Shown one piece after another: positions 37,962 to 46,557 of a stretch of 64,000 bases of DNA (the stretch's first letter is position 1; every line of letters starts with the position of its first letter). Source of the DNA: Aerococcaceae bacterium zg-1292 (GTDB taxonomy: Bacteria; Bacillota; Bacilli; Lactobacillales; Aerococcaceae); the NCBI GenBank assembly GCA_016126655.1, contig CP065955.1, positions 186,001 through 250,000 of the forward strand, given 5' to 3'. Under the pieces are notes generated by a model, which was not told the origin of the DNA, did not search any database, and was given only the letters and a program-made list of their open reading frames with translations. The translations under genes were made by a program, and so were the position numbers.

Positions 37962-39188
37962 ATGAAAAAATCATTATTAGTTGCAACATTATTCGCTTCT
38001 CAATTAGTAGCAGCACAAGTTTCTGCTGAAGAAGCAATACCAAACGAAAATCAAAACGCTAATACAGAAATGGCAGCACCACAAGAAAAACCAGCTGAAG
38101 CACCAAAATTGGATTCAGCTAAACGTATGGAAGTATTAGCTTTAATCGAAAAAGCTGAATTAACAGATGAACAAAAAGGTTCATTAGCAGTAGAAGCTGA
38201 TATGGCTGAAACTCAAGCGGATTTAGATAAAGTTGTTGCAAAAATTAAAGAAATGGCAGCGCCAAAAGAGACTCCAAAAGAAGAAAAACCAGTTGTGAAA
38301 CCAGTAGACTCAGCTAAACGTGTTGACTTATTAAAAGCAATTGATGCTTCTAAATTAACTGACGAACAAAAAGGTAAATTAGCTCAAAAAGTTGATGCTG
38401 CTGTAACAGAAGAAGATTTAAATAAAGTAGTTGCAGAATTAAAAGAAATGACAACTCCAAAAGAAACTCCAAAAGCTAAAGCTGATTCAGCTAAACGTGT
38501 TGACTTATTAAAAGCAATTGATGCTTCTAAATTAACTGACGAACAAAAAGAAGAATTAGCACTAAAAGCTGATAAAGCAGAAACACAAGAAGATTTAGAA
38601 AAAGTAGCAGCTGAATTCAAAAAAATGACTGCACCAAAAGCAGAAATGAAATCTGATGCAGAGTTACGTGATGAATTATTAAAATTAATCGATGGTTCTG
38701 AATTAACTCCTGAACAAAAAGGTAAATTAGCAGAAGAAGTAAGCTTTGCTAAAGATAGAAAAGAATTAGATAAAGTTGCTGAAAAAGTAAGAAAAATGGT
38801 AAAACCAGCAGAAGTAAAACCTGATGCTAAAAAATCTGATGCAGAATTACGTGATGAATTATTAAAATTAATTGATGGTTCTAACTTAACTGATGAACAA
38901 AAAGGTAAATTAGCAGAAGAAGTAAGCTTCGCTAAAGATAGAGCAGAATTAGATAAAGTTGCTGAAAAAGTAAGAAAAATGGTTGCAGCAAAACCAGCTG
39001 CTAAAAAAGCAGATGACAAAAAAGTAGCTGCAAAACCAGCTGAAAAAGCTACTAAAGAAGCAGCTGCTAAAAAAGCTACTTTACCAAACACTGGTGAAAC
39101 TACTACTTTAGGCGCATTAGCATTAGCTACGTTATCTGTAGTTGCAGGTGCTGTATTAGTGGCTCCACGTTTCAAAAAAGAAAACTAA
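37962..39188 (+). CDS. LPXTG-anchored helical-repeat surface protein (first paralogue)
   Basis: A 408-residue sortase substrate. The signal peptide is MKKSLLVATLFASQLVAAQ with cleavage before EEA. The mature part has five related helical modules of about 50 residues, each starting like SAKRVDLLKAIDASKLTDEQ and ending in KEM or RKM; modules 4 and 5 start SDAELRDELLKLIDGS. Lys/Ala/Pro linkers join them. The C-terminus has the sorting motif LPNTGE, a hydrophobic stretch and RFKKEN. I do not recognise the module; it resembles small three-helix bundles of surface proteins. A paralogue lies at 44641. Its long antisense frame is a codon-bias artefact. Confidence 0.88.
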   Translation: MKKSLLVATLFASQLVAAQVSAEEAIPNENQNANTEMAAPQEKPAEAPKLDSAKRMEVLALIEKAELTDEQKGSLAVEADMAETQADLDKVVAKIKEMAAPKETPKEEKPVVKPVDSAKRVDLLKAIDASKLTDEQKGKLAQKVDAAVTEEDLNKVVAELKEMTTPKETPKAKADSAKRVDLLKAIDASKLTDEQKEELALKADKAETQEDLEKVAAEFKKMTAPKAEMKSDAELRDELLKLIDGSELTPEQKGKLAEEVSFAKDRKELDKVAEKVRKMVKPAEVKPDAKKSDAELRDELLKLIDGSNLTDEQKGKLAEEVSFAKDRAELDKVAEKVRKMVAAKPAAKKADDKKVAAKPAEKATKEAAAKKATLPNTGETTTLGALALATLSVVAGAVLVAPRFKKEN

Positions 39189-39212
39189 TTTAATCTAGAT
39201 TAGAATTTCAAA

Positions 39213-39247
39213 AAGTACTGATGGGATAACCGTCAGTGCTTTTTTTT
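39213..39247 (+). terminator. Terminator after the first LPXTG gene
   Basis: AGTACTGATGG pairs with CCGTCAGTGCT (with G-U and one mismatch), followed by a run of eight or more T. Similar hairpins follow the paralogue and the antitoxin gene at 47584. Confidence 0.85.
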
Positions 39248-39355
39248 ATTGTCTTTCCGACATCTTGTGGGGACCCACAAGATCCTGTTTTTCTTATGAA
39301 ACGTTCGCATTTACGTTCGAAAAGTAGACATTTTCATTGTTTTAGTAGATAATAT

Positions 39356-41084
39356 CCTGAATTCCCGAAGTAATTAAACCACAGACAATAAATATCACGA
39401 AAAACTTGATAAAATCAAAGTTTTTCGTGATATTTTTGTCGACTTACATTGGCACAACTGATATAATTTAGTTATACCAATATATATACATTAAGGAGCT
39501 TAATCATGACACTTGTACGTATGAAAAACAAAAAAACTGGAATAACTTATGTTTATGAATCAACCTCTTATTATGATAAAGAAAAGAAACAATCTCGCCC
39601 TAAAAGAAAACTCATTGGAAAAATAGATCCTGAAACAGGGGAAATTGTCCCAACGACACCACGAACAGCCCCTAAGAAAAAGCGTCAAACTGACACAAAC
39701 ACTTACCGACAAAAGCATTATGGAGTACGCTCGCTTTTTCAACAAATAGCTAATAAATTACAATTATTTAAAGGCTTAGAAGCTATCTTTGGAGAGAAAG
39801 GGAAAGATATTTTCGAGTTAGCTTGTTACCTCATCTCAGCACCCAATAATTCAATGATGTACTATTCTGATTGGGCAGAAAGCAACTATACTTATCGACA
39901 ACCATTAACGTCTCAAGATATTTCACGCGTATTCCAGTCAATTACACATGATGATGTGCAACGATTCTTTAATTGGATGGTAAAAACACACGGAGAAAAT
40001 GAGTATTGGGCCTATGATACGACAAGTATCTCCAGCTACTCAGAAAAACTAAAAGATGTACAATATGGATACAATAAAGAAGATGATCGGTTAGCCCAAT
40101 TGAATTTAGGGTTATTATATGGACAAAAGAGCCGCTTACCTTTTGCATACCGTGAACTACCAGGAAATATTACAGATGTAAAAACAGTCAATTGGTTATT
40201 AGATGAGTTAGAAGATATTGATGCAACGAAAGTGAATGTCGTAATGGACAGAGGATTCAACTCAGCTAAAAATATTCAAGGACTATTAGAGAGTGGACAG
40301 AGCTTTATTTTGGGGGCTAAAACAAGTGTTGGATACATCAAACAGTTAATTGAATCTCATGCAGGAAAAACACATTCTGTCATGAATTATTACCAAGCAC
40401 AACGTGTGTATGCATATTCCCATAAAGTAACCGATGTGTTTAAGGCATCACCTACCAGTTATTATCCGGTGACCGTTCATTTGTATTACGATGAAGAAAG
40501 AGCGCTCAGCATGAATGAAAAATTTAATGATCGTTTGTTACGAGTGTTAAGAGATTGGAAGAAAGGACAAATAAAAGAAAGCGATCAAGCATTCAAGAAG
40601 TGTTATTTTAAAGTAGAAAATGGAGAAAAAGTAATCGACGAAGAAGCGGTAAATAACCATCGACAAAAATTTGGTTGGTTTGGACTCCTAACCGATCAAG
40701 AATTAACCAGTAAAGAGGCATTGGATATTTACCGTAACAAAGATTTGATTGAAAAAGCATTTAATGATATTAAAGATCGATTGAATATGAGACGGGTTCA
40801 TGTATCAAGCGAAAGAAGTTTGAGAGGGAAATTATTTACGCAATACATCGCCTTGATTGTATTATCCTACATTAAGAAACAAATGGATGAGCATCAAATG
40901 TATAAAGATTACACCTTGCATGGTTTGTTAATGAAATTAGACTTAATCTACTGCTTTATCAATGATAAGAATGAGCTTTCTATTAGTGAGGTGACAACGA
41001 TGCAAGAAGAATTGTATGAGTTGATGGGTGTAAGAAAACCAAGGTCATGAGGTGACCTTGGTATAATAGGTTCGGGAATGCAGG
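39356..41084 (+). mobile_element. IS1634-like insertion sequence, copy 1, 1729 bp
   Basis: Ends CCTGAATTCCCGAA and TTCGGGAATGCAGG; flanked by a perfect 6-bp direct repeat TAATAT (39350-39355 and 41085-41090). It inserted into the ISL3 remnant. A perfect outward-read-through barrier, AATATCACGAAAAACTTGAT with its complement at 39391-39434, stands before the transposase gene. A second copy lies at 48876 in the opposite direction, and a MITE with the same ends at 14247. Confidence 0.95.
39506..41050 (+). CDS. IS1634-family transposase (copy 1)
   Basis: A 514-residue DDE transposase. The N-terminus reads like IS1634 proteins (RMKNKKTGITYVYESTSYYD). Catalytic residues appear in YDTTSIS, VVMDRGF and KDLIEKAFNDIKDRL (D, D, E). 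AAGGAG precedes ATG. The protein is identical to that of the copy at 48910, so the two copies separated recently. The stop lies just inside the right end, within a GGTCATGAGGTGACC-type palindrome. Confidence 0.93.
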   Translation: MTLVRMKNKKTGITYVYESTSYYDKEKKQSRPKRKLIGKIDPETGEIVPTTPRTAPKKKRQTDTNTYRQKHYGVRSLFQQIANKLQLFKGLEAIFGEKGKDIFELACYLISAPNNSMMYYSDWAESNYTYRQPLTSQDISRVFQSITHDDVQRFFNWMVKTHGENEYWAYDTTSISSYSEKLKDVQYGYNKEDDRLAQLNLGLLYGQKSRLPFAYRELPGNITDVKTVNWLLDELEDIDATKVNVVMDRGFNSAKNIQGLLESGQSFILGAKTSVGYIKQLIESHAGKTHSVMNYYQAQRVYAYSHKVTDVFKASPTSYYPVTVHLYYDEERALSMNEKFNDRLLRVLRDWKKGQIKESDQAFKKCYFKVENGEKVIDEEAVNNHRQKFGWFGLLTDQELTSKEALDIYRNKDLIEKAFNDIKDRLNMRRVHVSSERSLRGKLFTQYIALIVLSYIKKQMDEHQMYKDYTLHGLLMKLDLIYCFINDKNELSISEVTTMQEELYELMGVRKPRS

Positions 41085-41879
41085 TAATATTCAGTAGAAT
41101 CAGAATGAAATTGACGCATTATTCTTACTCTGATTCTATCTAAGCTATCGTTTAAGTTTTTGATGACATGGAAGGAGTCAACGCAAATGGTAGCTTTTTT
41201 AAGGTATTGTTGAGCGACAATTTTATAGTTTTTGTACATATCAATGCAGACATATTCCACTCTATTACGATGTTCTAAAGGAATCTGAGCAAAGTAGTTG
41301 AGTAGGTAATTTTCCCATCGTCTAGGTAAAACTTCAACGAGTTTCTTATTCTCGAAGTCATACATAACAGTCAGATACTTTGATTGAATGTCTAGTGAAG
41401 GGATAAATACTTCATCGAGACAAAGAACCGTTGGTAGATAAACTTTAGGTGGATGGTAATATTTATCAAAATAGCGTCTGACTGTTGTTTCAGAAAGGTT
41501 AAAATTAGAAGCTACAGAAGCAAACGTTTCGTTACGCTTTTTAAGAGCATTCATGATACCTTCAATCGTCGCATAAGAAATTCTAGAATGATTTGGTGTG
41601 AGATTAAGGGAATCAGAGAAAGATTTATTGCATCGTAAATATTTATAACGTTTGATTTTCGCTTCGATTTGTAATTGTTGATGGTGTTGAAGTAGGACGG
41701 TATATGTTTTAGGGTAATAACCCTTACTATGGAAGGATGAGTGAAAGCAGAATGGACAATGTTTAATATTATCCAAAAGGATACAGCGAATCACTCCATT
41801 GGGGCTAGAATCGATGGATTGAATTCGATAACTTGGTAAATTAAAAAAAACGGGCAATGAGTTCTTGATAAGTATTCAT
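41085..41879 (-). pseudogene. ISL3-family transposase, frameshifted and 3' truncated
   Basis: The true start is ATG at 41879 after AGGAGG, reading MNTYQELIARFF; a run of eight A on the plus strand (41843-41850) adds one base and shifts the frame, and the rest continues NLPSYRIQSIDSS. The zinc motif HCPFC and DDE residues in VLCLDEVFI and VCIDMYKNY follow. The frame is cut by the IS1634-like element after EYY. The final catalytic Glu region is missing, so the protein is dead. Confidence 0.88.
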
Positions 41880-42060
41880 AAAAAACCTCCTAAAAATATA
41901 AAAGACGAACGTTTCATGCTTTATATTTTAAGAGGCTTGTAGGCAAAAAAACAATTTTCTCCGACACAAATTGGGGGATAGAGGTCCCCACAAGCTGTCG
42001 GAGCCCTCCCCATCCCTCAGAAAAAGAATGTTAGCATATCTTTTTATTTTTTGGTCACTA

Positions 42061-42906
42061 TTAATCAGAATTTATAGGAATGAGAACTGTTATGATACGA
42101 ATCATCTCATCAAGAACATCTGCAAGGGAAATCTCCTTTGTATAGCTTTATTTTTTCGAATAATTTTGCCATTGTTTATTCTGAATAGGGTCAGATTTGA
42201 ACCTCTCGAGTAGTTTAATAATCTTTACAAAATCGAGTTCTGTTTCGCGATATGAAAATGTTCTCTGACAGGCATTTTTCAACTGAATGAAGTCAATGTC
42301 TTCTTTCTTCAGTTTTGAAAGAATATAAACATCGTAAAAATCTTTGCTTCTACTGTTCAAGAAGTTACGTGAATAGATGGTTTGAAGTTTCTCTGCTAGA
42401 ATTGTTTCAATTGTATAAGCAATGATTGGAAAATTGTCTTCATCAAAAATAGCTTTATAGTCGTATGTAATCGGCTGAGGAGTTACAACATCACCTGTCG
42501 CAATATCCAAATGGATAACTTGTTTAATATTCTCAAGTTGGCACAAAATTGTTGCTCGATAGCCACCATAGTCATCACTTTCTTTAATAGCCGTGATTGA
42601 TTGAATCACAAAAGCTATCCCTTCGTCTGAATCTGCTAAAATTTCCTTGAGTTGCTGCTTTACAGTATCTTCTGAGAGTGTTATTTGATGGAACAAAAAA
42701 TCAATATCAACCGTGCTACGAGATTCAACTCCAATAACATTTGACAGTAGGAATCCTCCTTTGAAGATATAGTGATTTGAATAGGTACTCTGACTTAATT
42801 TTTTCAAAATCACTTCTAGAAAGTAATAGGTCATCACGGAATTAAAGGTTAATCCAGTATTCTTTGATATTTTATGACAGAGTGCTGTTAGCTTAGCTTT
42901 ATTCAT
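42061..42906 (-). pseudogene. abiEii: AbiEii-type nucleotidyltransferase toxin with premature stop
   Basis: The frame from 42906 gives 252 residues of a type IV toxin nucleotidyltransferase: GGFLLSNVIGVESRSTVDIDF holds the G-S and D-x-D motifs, and LAEKLQTIYSRN with KDFYDVYIL the later conserved lysine and aspartate blocks. It stops at TAA 42148-42150, but the same frame continues 28 more residues (SYTKEISLADVLDEMIRII) to a stop at 42061, and these look like the normal family tail. One base change explains it. The catalytic core is intact, so partial activity is possible. AbiEii overlaps the antitoxin gene by four bases. Confidence 0.8.
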
Positions 42907-43493
42907 ACTAGGACCTCCAGAGTTTGTTTGACCTTGTCCAAGGTGTTCATTTTTGACGCATATTCATAGAGTTTTGTAAGATTTTTTTTAGGATAGTTTC
43001 CGTAATGTTGAAGTGTTTTGACAAAAAGCTCAGTATCTATTTTTTCTCGATGAATCACAAAATCACAAATAATACGTTCGAAATCATACACTCTTACCTC
43101 GTTTCCCATAGGGGTTTTTACAAGAGTAATTCCTAGTTCACTATATTCCTTAGAAACGGAATGAATGTTCAGATTAGCTGGAGGAGTATTAAAACGGTAG
43201 CCTCTAGGAATGGTTACGTCAAAATATTGAGGAATTTCATCTGTAAATTGTTGCAGGTAAAGTGCTGAGATATAAGAGAAAACAGCCTTGGGATATCGGT
43301 ACTGAAAGAAGTAGTATTCGTCGTAGTCTCCATTCTGGGTTAGGAAAATTCCTTTTTCGACGCGGTATATAATCCCTTCTTTTTCTAGTCTTGTCAAATA
43401 TATTGTTGGAATATTTAGTGCTTTACAATCTTTATAGGTGATAATACCATTGTGGTTTTTTATAAATTCAAGTAGTATCTCTTTTTTTGACAT
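42903..43493 (-). CDS. abiEi: AbiEi-type antitoxin
   Basis: A 196-residue protein with an N-terminal winged helix (GIITYKDCKALNIPTIYLTRLEKEGIIYRVEKGIF) followed by the AbiEi C-terminal antitoxin domain (VYDFERIICDFVIHREKID). In streptococcal AbiE the antitoxin represses its own operon by binding inverted repeats and blocks the toxin without direct complex formation. A perfect 17-bp inverted repeat lies directly upstream. The pair could act in phage abortive infection or plasmid/ICE stability. Confidence 0.9.
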   Translation of the reverse strand: MSKKEILLEFIKNHNGIITYKDCKALNIPTIYLTRLEKEGIIYRVEKGIFLTQNGDYDEYYFFQYRYPKAVFSYISALYLQQFTDEIPQYFDVTIPRGYRFNTPPANLNIHSVSKEYSELGITLVKTPMGNEVRVYDFERIICDFVIHREKIDTELFVKTLQHYGNYPKKNLTKLYEYASKMNTLDKVKQTLEVLV

Positions 43494-43509
43494 GCTTACT
43501 CCTTTCGAC

Positions 43510-43556
43510 GTTGCTTTTACACTACAATTTTACGATATTTGTAGTGTAAAAGCAAC
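43510..43556 (-). promoter_or_regulatory. Perfect inverted-repeat operator of the abiE operon
   Basis: GTTGCTTTTACACTACA (43510-43526) and TGTAGTGTAAAAGCAAC (43540-43556) are exact complements separated by 13 bases, just upstream of abiEi. This fits the paired inverted repeats bound by AbiEi in the known autoregulated system. Confidence 0.8.
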
Positions 43557-43664
43557 ATTTTCTTTTCCCTCAATTTATTGTGATAACAAAATCAAGCCTT
43601 CTTTTTTATGATGAGGAAAGAGTGACAGTTTGTTGCTATAGAAAAAAGAAAAGAAGGACTATTT

Positions 43665-44363
43665 ATGACCAAAACATGTAATCATCACTTTCTTGTCAAT
43701 TAGGAAAAAGGCGAGAAACACGTCTTTCGTAAGAGTAAAAAATATCGTACTTTATGTTTGGTTGCCCTTGGAACCATGGTAACCGATGTTGTTGCTTGGG
43801 GAGGACGGTTGCACATGCTGATGAAGTTACAACATCAGTTGACACCACCATTCAACGAACGGTCGATTACCAAGAGTTTATCAAAGCTTTTCTCTCTTTG
43901 GAATTAAGTATTTCTGATAGAACAATCCTCAATCAAGTATACCAAGATTATATGGATGAAGATGACCTGTCCTTGATTAATGATGAGCTACGAGTTAAAG
44001 TTGATAGTTATCAAGATGAAGTACAGGCAGATATGACTGACATTTTGGAAAAAACTGTACCGAACAGGGGAAGGCTCTAGTTTTATTATGGACCTGATGT
44101 CCTCAAACAGTCTTTCAGACACTTTGACACAGTATGAGTTTGTGGACAGTGACGATTATTCACCACTTAGCCTTGAAACCTTACAGACCATGATTCAACA
44201 GGACGTGGTCATTTCCAGTCAGGATTATTTTGGTGATCTGGTTCACCTTGCCTTGTAAAAAGACTTACTAGACCAGAAAAGTCATTTCTTACAACACTAT
44301 GTGGTAACTGTAATGGAAGGTATTTCACAAGAACAAGACCAACGAGCCTTGGTCCTAGATTAA
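43665..44363 (+). pseudogene. Broken streptococcal-type secreted/surface protein gene
   Basis: Translated pieces read KGEKHVFRKSKKYRTLCLVALGT and then TVAHADEVTTSVDTT, a signal region of the kind seen in streptococcal ICE-encoded surface proteins. Next come VDYQEFIKAFLSLELSISD and, after a one-base shift near the A run at 44047-44052, SSFIMDLMSSNSLSDTLTQY and LSLETLQTMIQQDVVIS. Several stops (after VN, LAL and VLD) and at least two frame changes make it non-functional. Probably the remnant of a transferred element. Confidence 0.65.
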
Positions 44364-44558
44364 CACAAAGAGCTGAGAAACATTCTCAGCCTTTTTAATA
44401 TGGGAGGGAATAATGAATCAAGAAGTCTTACTACAAATGATGAGAGTAACTATTCCTCGTGATAGAGCTTTGCTTGAGGCATTTTTATTTCATTGTGTCA
44501 GAAAATTGACGATTCTGTTAATAAAAATTGAACATTTAAAGAAAATTTTATGAAATCG
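44364..44558 (+). other. Short truncated frame before the second LPXTG gene
   Basis: ATG at 44413 after GGGAGGG opens a frame of about 46 codons (MNQEVLLQMMRVTIPRDRAL) with a sound ribosome site but no recognised domain; it may be the 5' remnant of another transferred gene cut by the join to the LPXTG region. Confidence 0.4.
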
Positions 44559-44587
44559 TTGACATTTCTTAATATTTGCTGTACTGT
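44559..44587 (+). promoter_or_regulatory. Promoter of the second LPXTG gene
   Basis: TTGACA (44559-44564), 17-base spacer, TACTGT (44582-44587). Confidence 0.65.
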
Positions 44588-44640
44588 AGAGGTAGGATGT
44601 CAGATGGCATTTTATATAAAATTTATCGGAGGTAATCGTT

Positions 44641-45936
44641 ATGAAAAAATCATTACTCGTCGCAACATTGTGTGCGTCACAATTGGTTGTAGCATCAGTT
44701 TCTGCCGAAGAAGCAAAAACTTCTGAAATGCCAGGAACATCTACACAAATGTTAAGCGGAACAAATACAGGTGAGAAACAAAAAGTAAAAGTAGATGAAA
44801 CAAAACGTAAAGAATTACTAAAATTAATCGATAAATCTAAATTAACAGATAAGCAAAAAGAAGATTTAGCGGTGGAAGTAAGTATGGCTGAAACCCAAGA
44901 AGATTTGGACAAGGTTGCTAAAAAGTTCAAAGAGTTGACTGAACCTAAAGAAACAACCGCAGCGCCAACAGAAACAACGGCAGCTCCAGCTGAGACAACA
45001 CAAGCTCCAGCAGAAACATCAGCAGCAAAAACGGTAGAACCAGCTAAACGTACAGAACTGTTAAAAGCGATTGATGCAGCTGATTTGAAAGAAGAAGAAA
45101 AAGGAAAATTAGCAGAAGAAGCGAATATGGCAGAAACCCCAGAAGCTTTAGAGAAAGTGGCAGCTAAGCTTAAAGCAATGATGGTGCCAAAAGATACCAC
45201 AACGCAAATGCCTAAAGAAACAACTAAAGCAATGGTTGACTCAGCTAAACGTACAGAACTCCTCAAAGCAATTGATGCGTCTAATTTGAAAGAAGAGGAA
45301 AAAGGAAAATTAGCAGAAGAAGCGAATATGGCAGAAACCCCAGAAGCTTTAGAGAAAGTGGCAGCTAAACTCAAAGCGATGATGGCACCAAAAGACACAC
45401 CAAAAGCTAAAGCGGACTCAGCTAAACGTACAGAACTCCTTAAAGCAATTGATGCGTCTAATTTAACAGCTGAACAAAAAGGTAAGTTAGCTGAAAAAGC
45501 AACTATGGCAGAAACACAAGAAGACTTGGACAAAGTAGCAGCTGAATTTAAAGCGATGCAAGCACCAAGTGAAAAACCAAAACCAGGTATGAAATCCGAT
45601 GCAGCGTTACGCGATGAATTATTGAAACTAATTGATAACTCTAACTTAACGGCTGAACAAAAAGGTAAATTAGCTGAAGAAGTAAGTTTTGCTAAAGACA
45701 GAACAGAATTAGAAAAAGTAGCGGCTAAAGTAAGAAAAATGATTGCTGAAAAACCGGCAGATAAAAAACCAGATGACAAGAAAGAAGCCGATAAAAAAGC
45801 AATCGCAAAACCTACGAAAAAACCTGCTTTACCAAATACAGGTGAAAAAACTTCAATTGTAGGCTTAATAACTGCGGTATTAGCTATAGTGGCAGGAGCA
45901 TTGTTAATTGCACCACGGTTTAAAAAAGAAAAGTAA
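44641..45936 (+). CDS. LPXTG-anchored helical-repeat surface protein (second paralogue)
   Basis: A 431-residue protein with the same plan as the one at 37962: near-identical signal peptide (MKKSLLVATLCASQLVVASV), five modules of about 50 residues (AKRTELLKAIDASNLKEEEK and variants), a Thr/Ala/Pro-rich linker after module 1, then LPNTGE, a membrane segment and RFKKEK. Modules 2 and 3 are almost identical, showing recent duplication, and the last module (SDAALRDELLKLIDNS) matches the last ones of the first paralogue. Sortase would link it to the wall. Ligand unknown. A GGAGG site precedes the ATG. Confidence 0.88.
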   Translation: MKKSLLVATLCASQLVVASVSAEEAKTSEMPGTSTQMLSGTNTGEKQKVKVDETKRKELLKLIDKSKLTDKQKEDLAVEVSMAETQEDLDKVAKKFKELTEPKETTAAPTETTAAPAETTQAPAETSAAKTVEPAKRTELLKAIDAADLKEEEKGKLAEEANMAETPEALEKVAAKLKAMMVPKDTTTQMPKETTKAMVDSAKRTELLKAIDASNLKEEEKGKLAEEANMAETPEALEKVAAKLKAMMAPKDTPKAKADSAKRTELLKAIDASNLTAEQKGKLAEKATMAETQEDLDKVAAEFKAMQAPSEKPKPGMKSDAALRDELLKLIDNSNLTAEQKGKLAEEVSFAKDRTELEKVAAKVRKMIAEKPADKKPDDKKEADKKAIAKPTKKPALPNTGEKTSIVGLITAVLAIVAGALLIAPRFKKEK

Positions 45937-45963
45937 TGTAGTGTAGAATTGGTATTTTACAGA

Positions 45964-46026
45964 AGCGCTGACGGGAAACTGTCGGTGCTTTTTTATAAAA
46001 ACGCGGTTATATGACCGCGTTTTTAT
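45964..46026 (+). terminator. Two consecutive terminators
   Basis: AGCGCTGACGG pairs with CTGTCGGTGCT plus TTTTTT (45964-45995); then AAAACGCGGT pairs with ACCGCGTTTT (45998-46024), a perfect bidirectional hairpin. Confidence 0.88.
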
Positions 46027-46080
46027 TGACGAGATAAAGATAATGAAGTATCATATAATTAACTTAATGGAGGTGACTAA

Positions 46081-46425
46081 GTGTGTGCTAAAGCAAATGT
46101 AGCGGATATACAAGCTTTTCTAACTGCAGCAAAGAGTTTGGTTTCTGAAGGAAAATATGACTTTGTGCCGAGAAGGAAGAATATGCAAGCTTTAGCTTCG
46201 CATGGTCTTTCTATTATAGATGCAAAGGAGGAAATATTATCTCTTGTAGTCGGTGATTATTATTAGGGGCCTAAACAAGATTTAGACATTAATAGACCTG
46301 GAGATATTTGGGAATTTAAGAAGCAAATTGATGGAATTCAATTTTATGTAAAGTTAAAAATCACACAGCATAATGGAGTGCATATCCTGAAATGTATTGG
46401 ATTTCATGAAGACGATTTTGTTTAA
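46081..46425 (+). pseudogene. mqsR: MqsR-family toxin gene cut by an amber codon
   Basis: The frame from GTG 46081 (GGAGGTG five bases upstream) is 115 codons with a single internal TAG at 46264-46266 after residue 61 (LVVGDYY). Downstream the same frame gives GPKQDLDINRPGDIWEFKKQ and ends GFHEDDFV, so one base change (probably a lysine codon) inactivated it. It resembles MqsR-type mRNA interferases paired with an MqsA-like antitoxin. The truncated 61-residue product lacks the C-terminal strands and is presumably inactive. Confidence 0.75.
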
Positions 46426-46426
46426 T

Positions 46427-46543
46427 CATAGTGTGACAACGAGCGCTTTGAAATGAACCACTGGAGAAAGGCACCGTAGTGCGAGTATCGCACGCAGGGG
46501 ACTTTTGAAGTGGATGTCATTTCAGCGAGTTGGCACCAGAATC
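46427..46543 (+). repeat. Structured repeat locus F: single unit between toxin and antitoxin genes
   Basis: The unit starts two bases after the toxin stop and ends at the antitoxin ribosome site. It pairs GAAATGA (46450-46456) with TCATTTC (46517-46523), outer CAAC with GTTG, inner CCACT with AGTGG, and has a perfect GTGCG/CGCAC hairpin (46478-46492). Compared with locus B unit 1, CAAG/CTTG has become CAAC/GTTG, a compensatory change. Confidence 0.85.
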
Positions 46544-46557
46544 AGGAGGTGACTTCG

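Larger units (their letters stand above)
39257..42002 (-). mobile_element. ISL3-family remnant, split by an IS1634-like insertion
   Basis: Near-matching inverted ends are seen: TCCGACATCTTGTGGGGA from 39256 and TCCCCACAAGCTGTCGGA ending at 42002, with a further inverted pair ATGAAACGTTCG inside each. The transposase fragment lies on the minus strand. After removing the nested IS, only about 90 bases remain left of the insertion, too few for the missing third of the transposase, so an internal deletion has occurred. Ends are inferred from the inverted repeats only. Confidence 0.6.

Noticed and set aside
44490..45779. 429-codon minus-strand frame opposite the second LPXTG gene (and a similar one at 38384-39175)
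   Set aside because: Antisense shadow created by Lys/Ala/Glu-rich codon use; no ribosome site, low-complexity Ser/Ala product.
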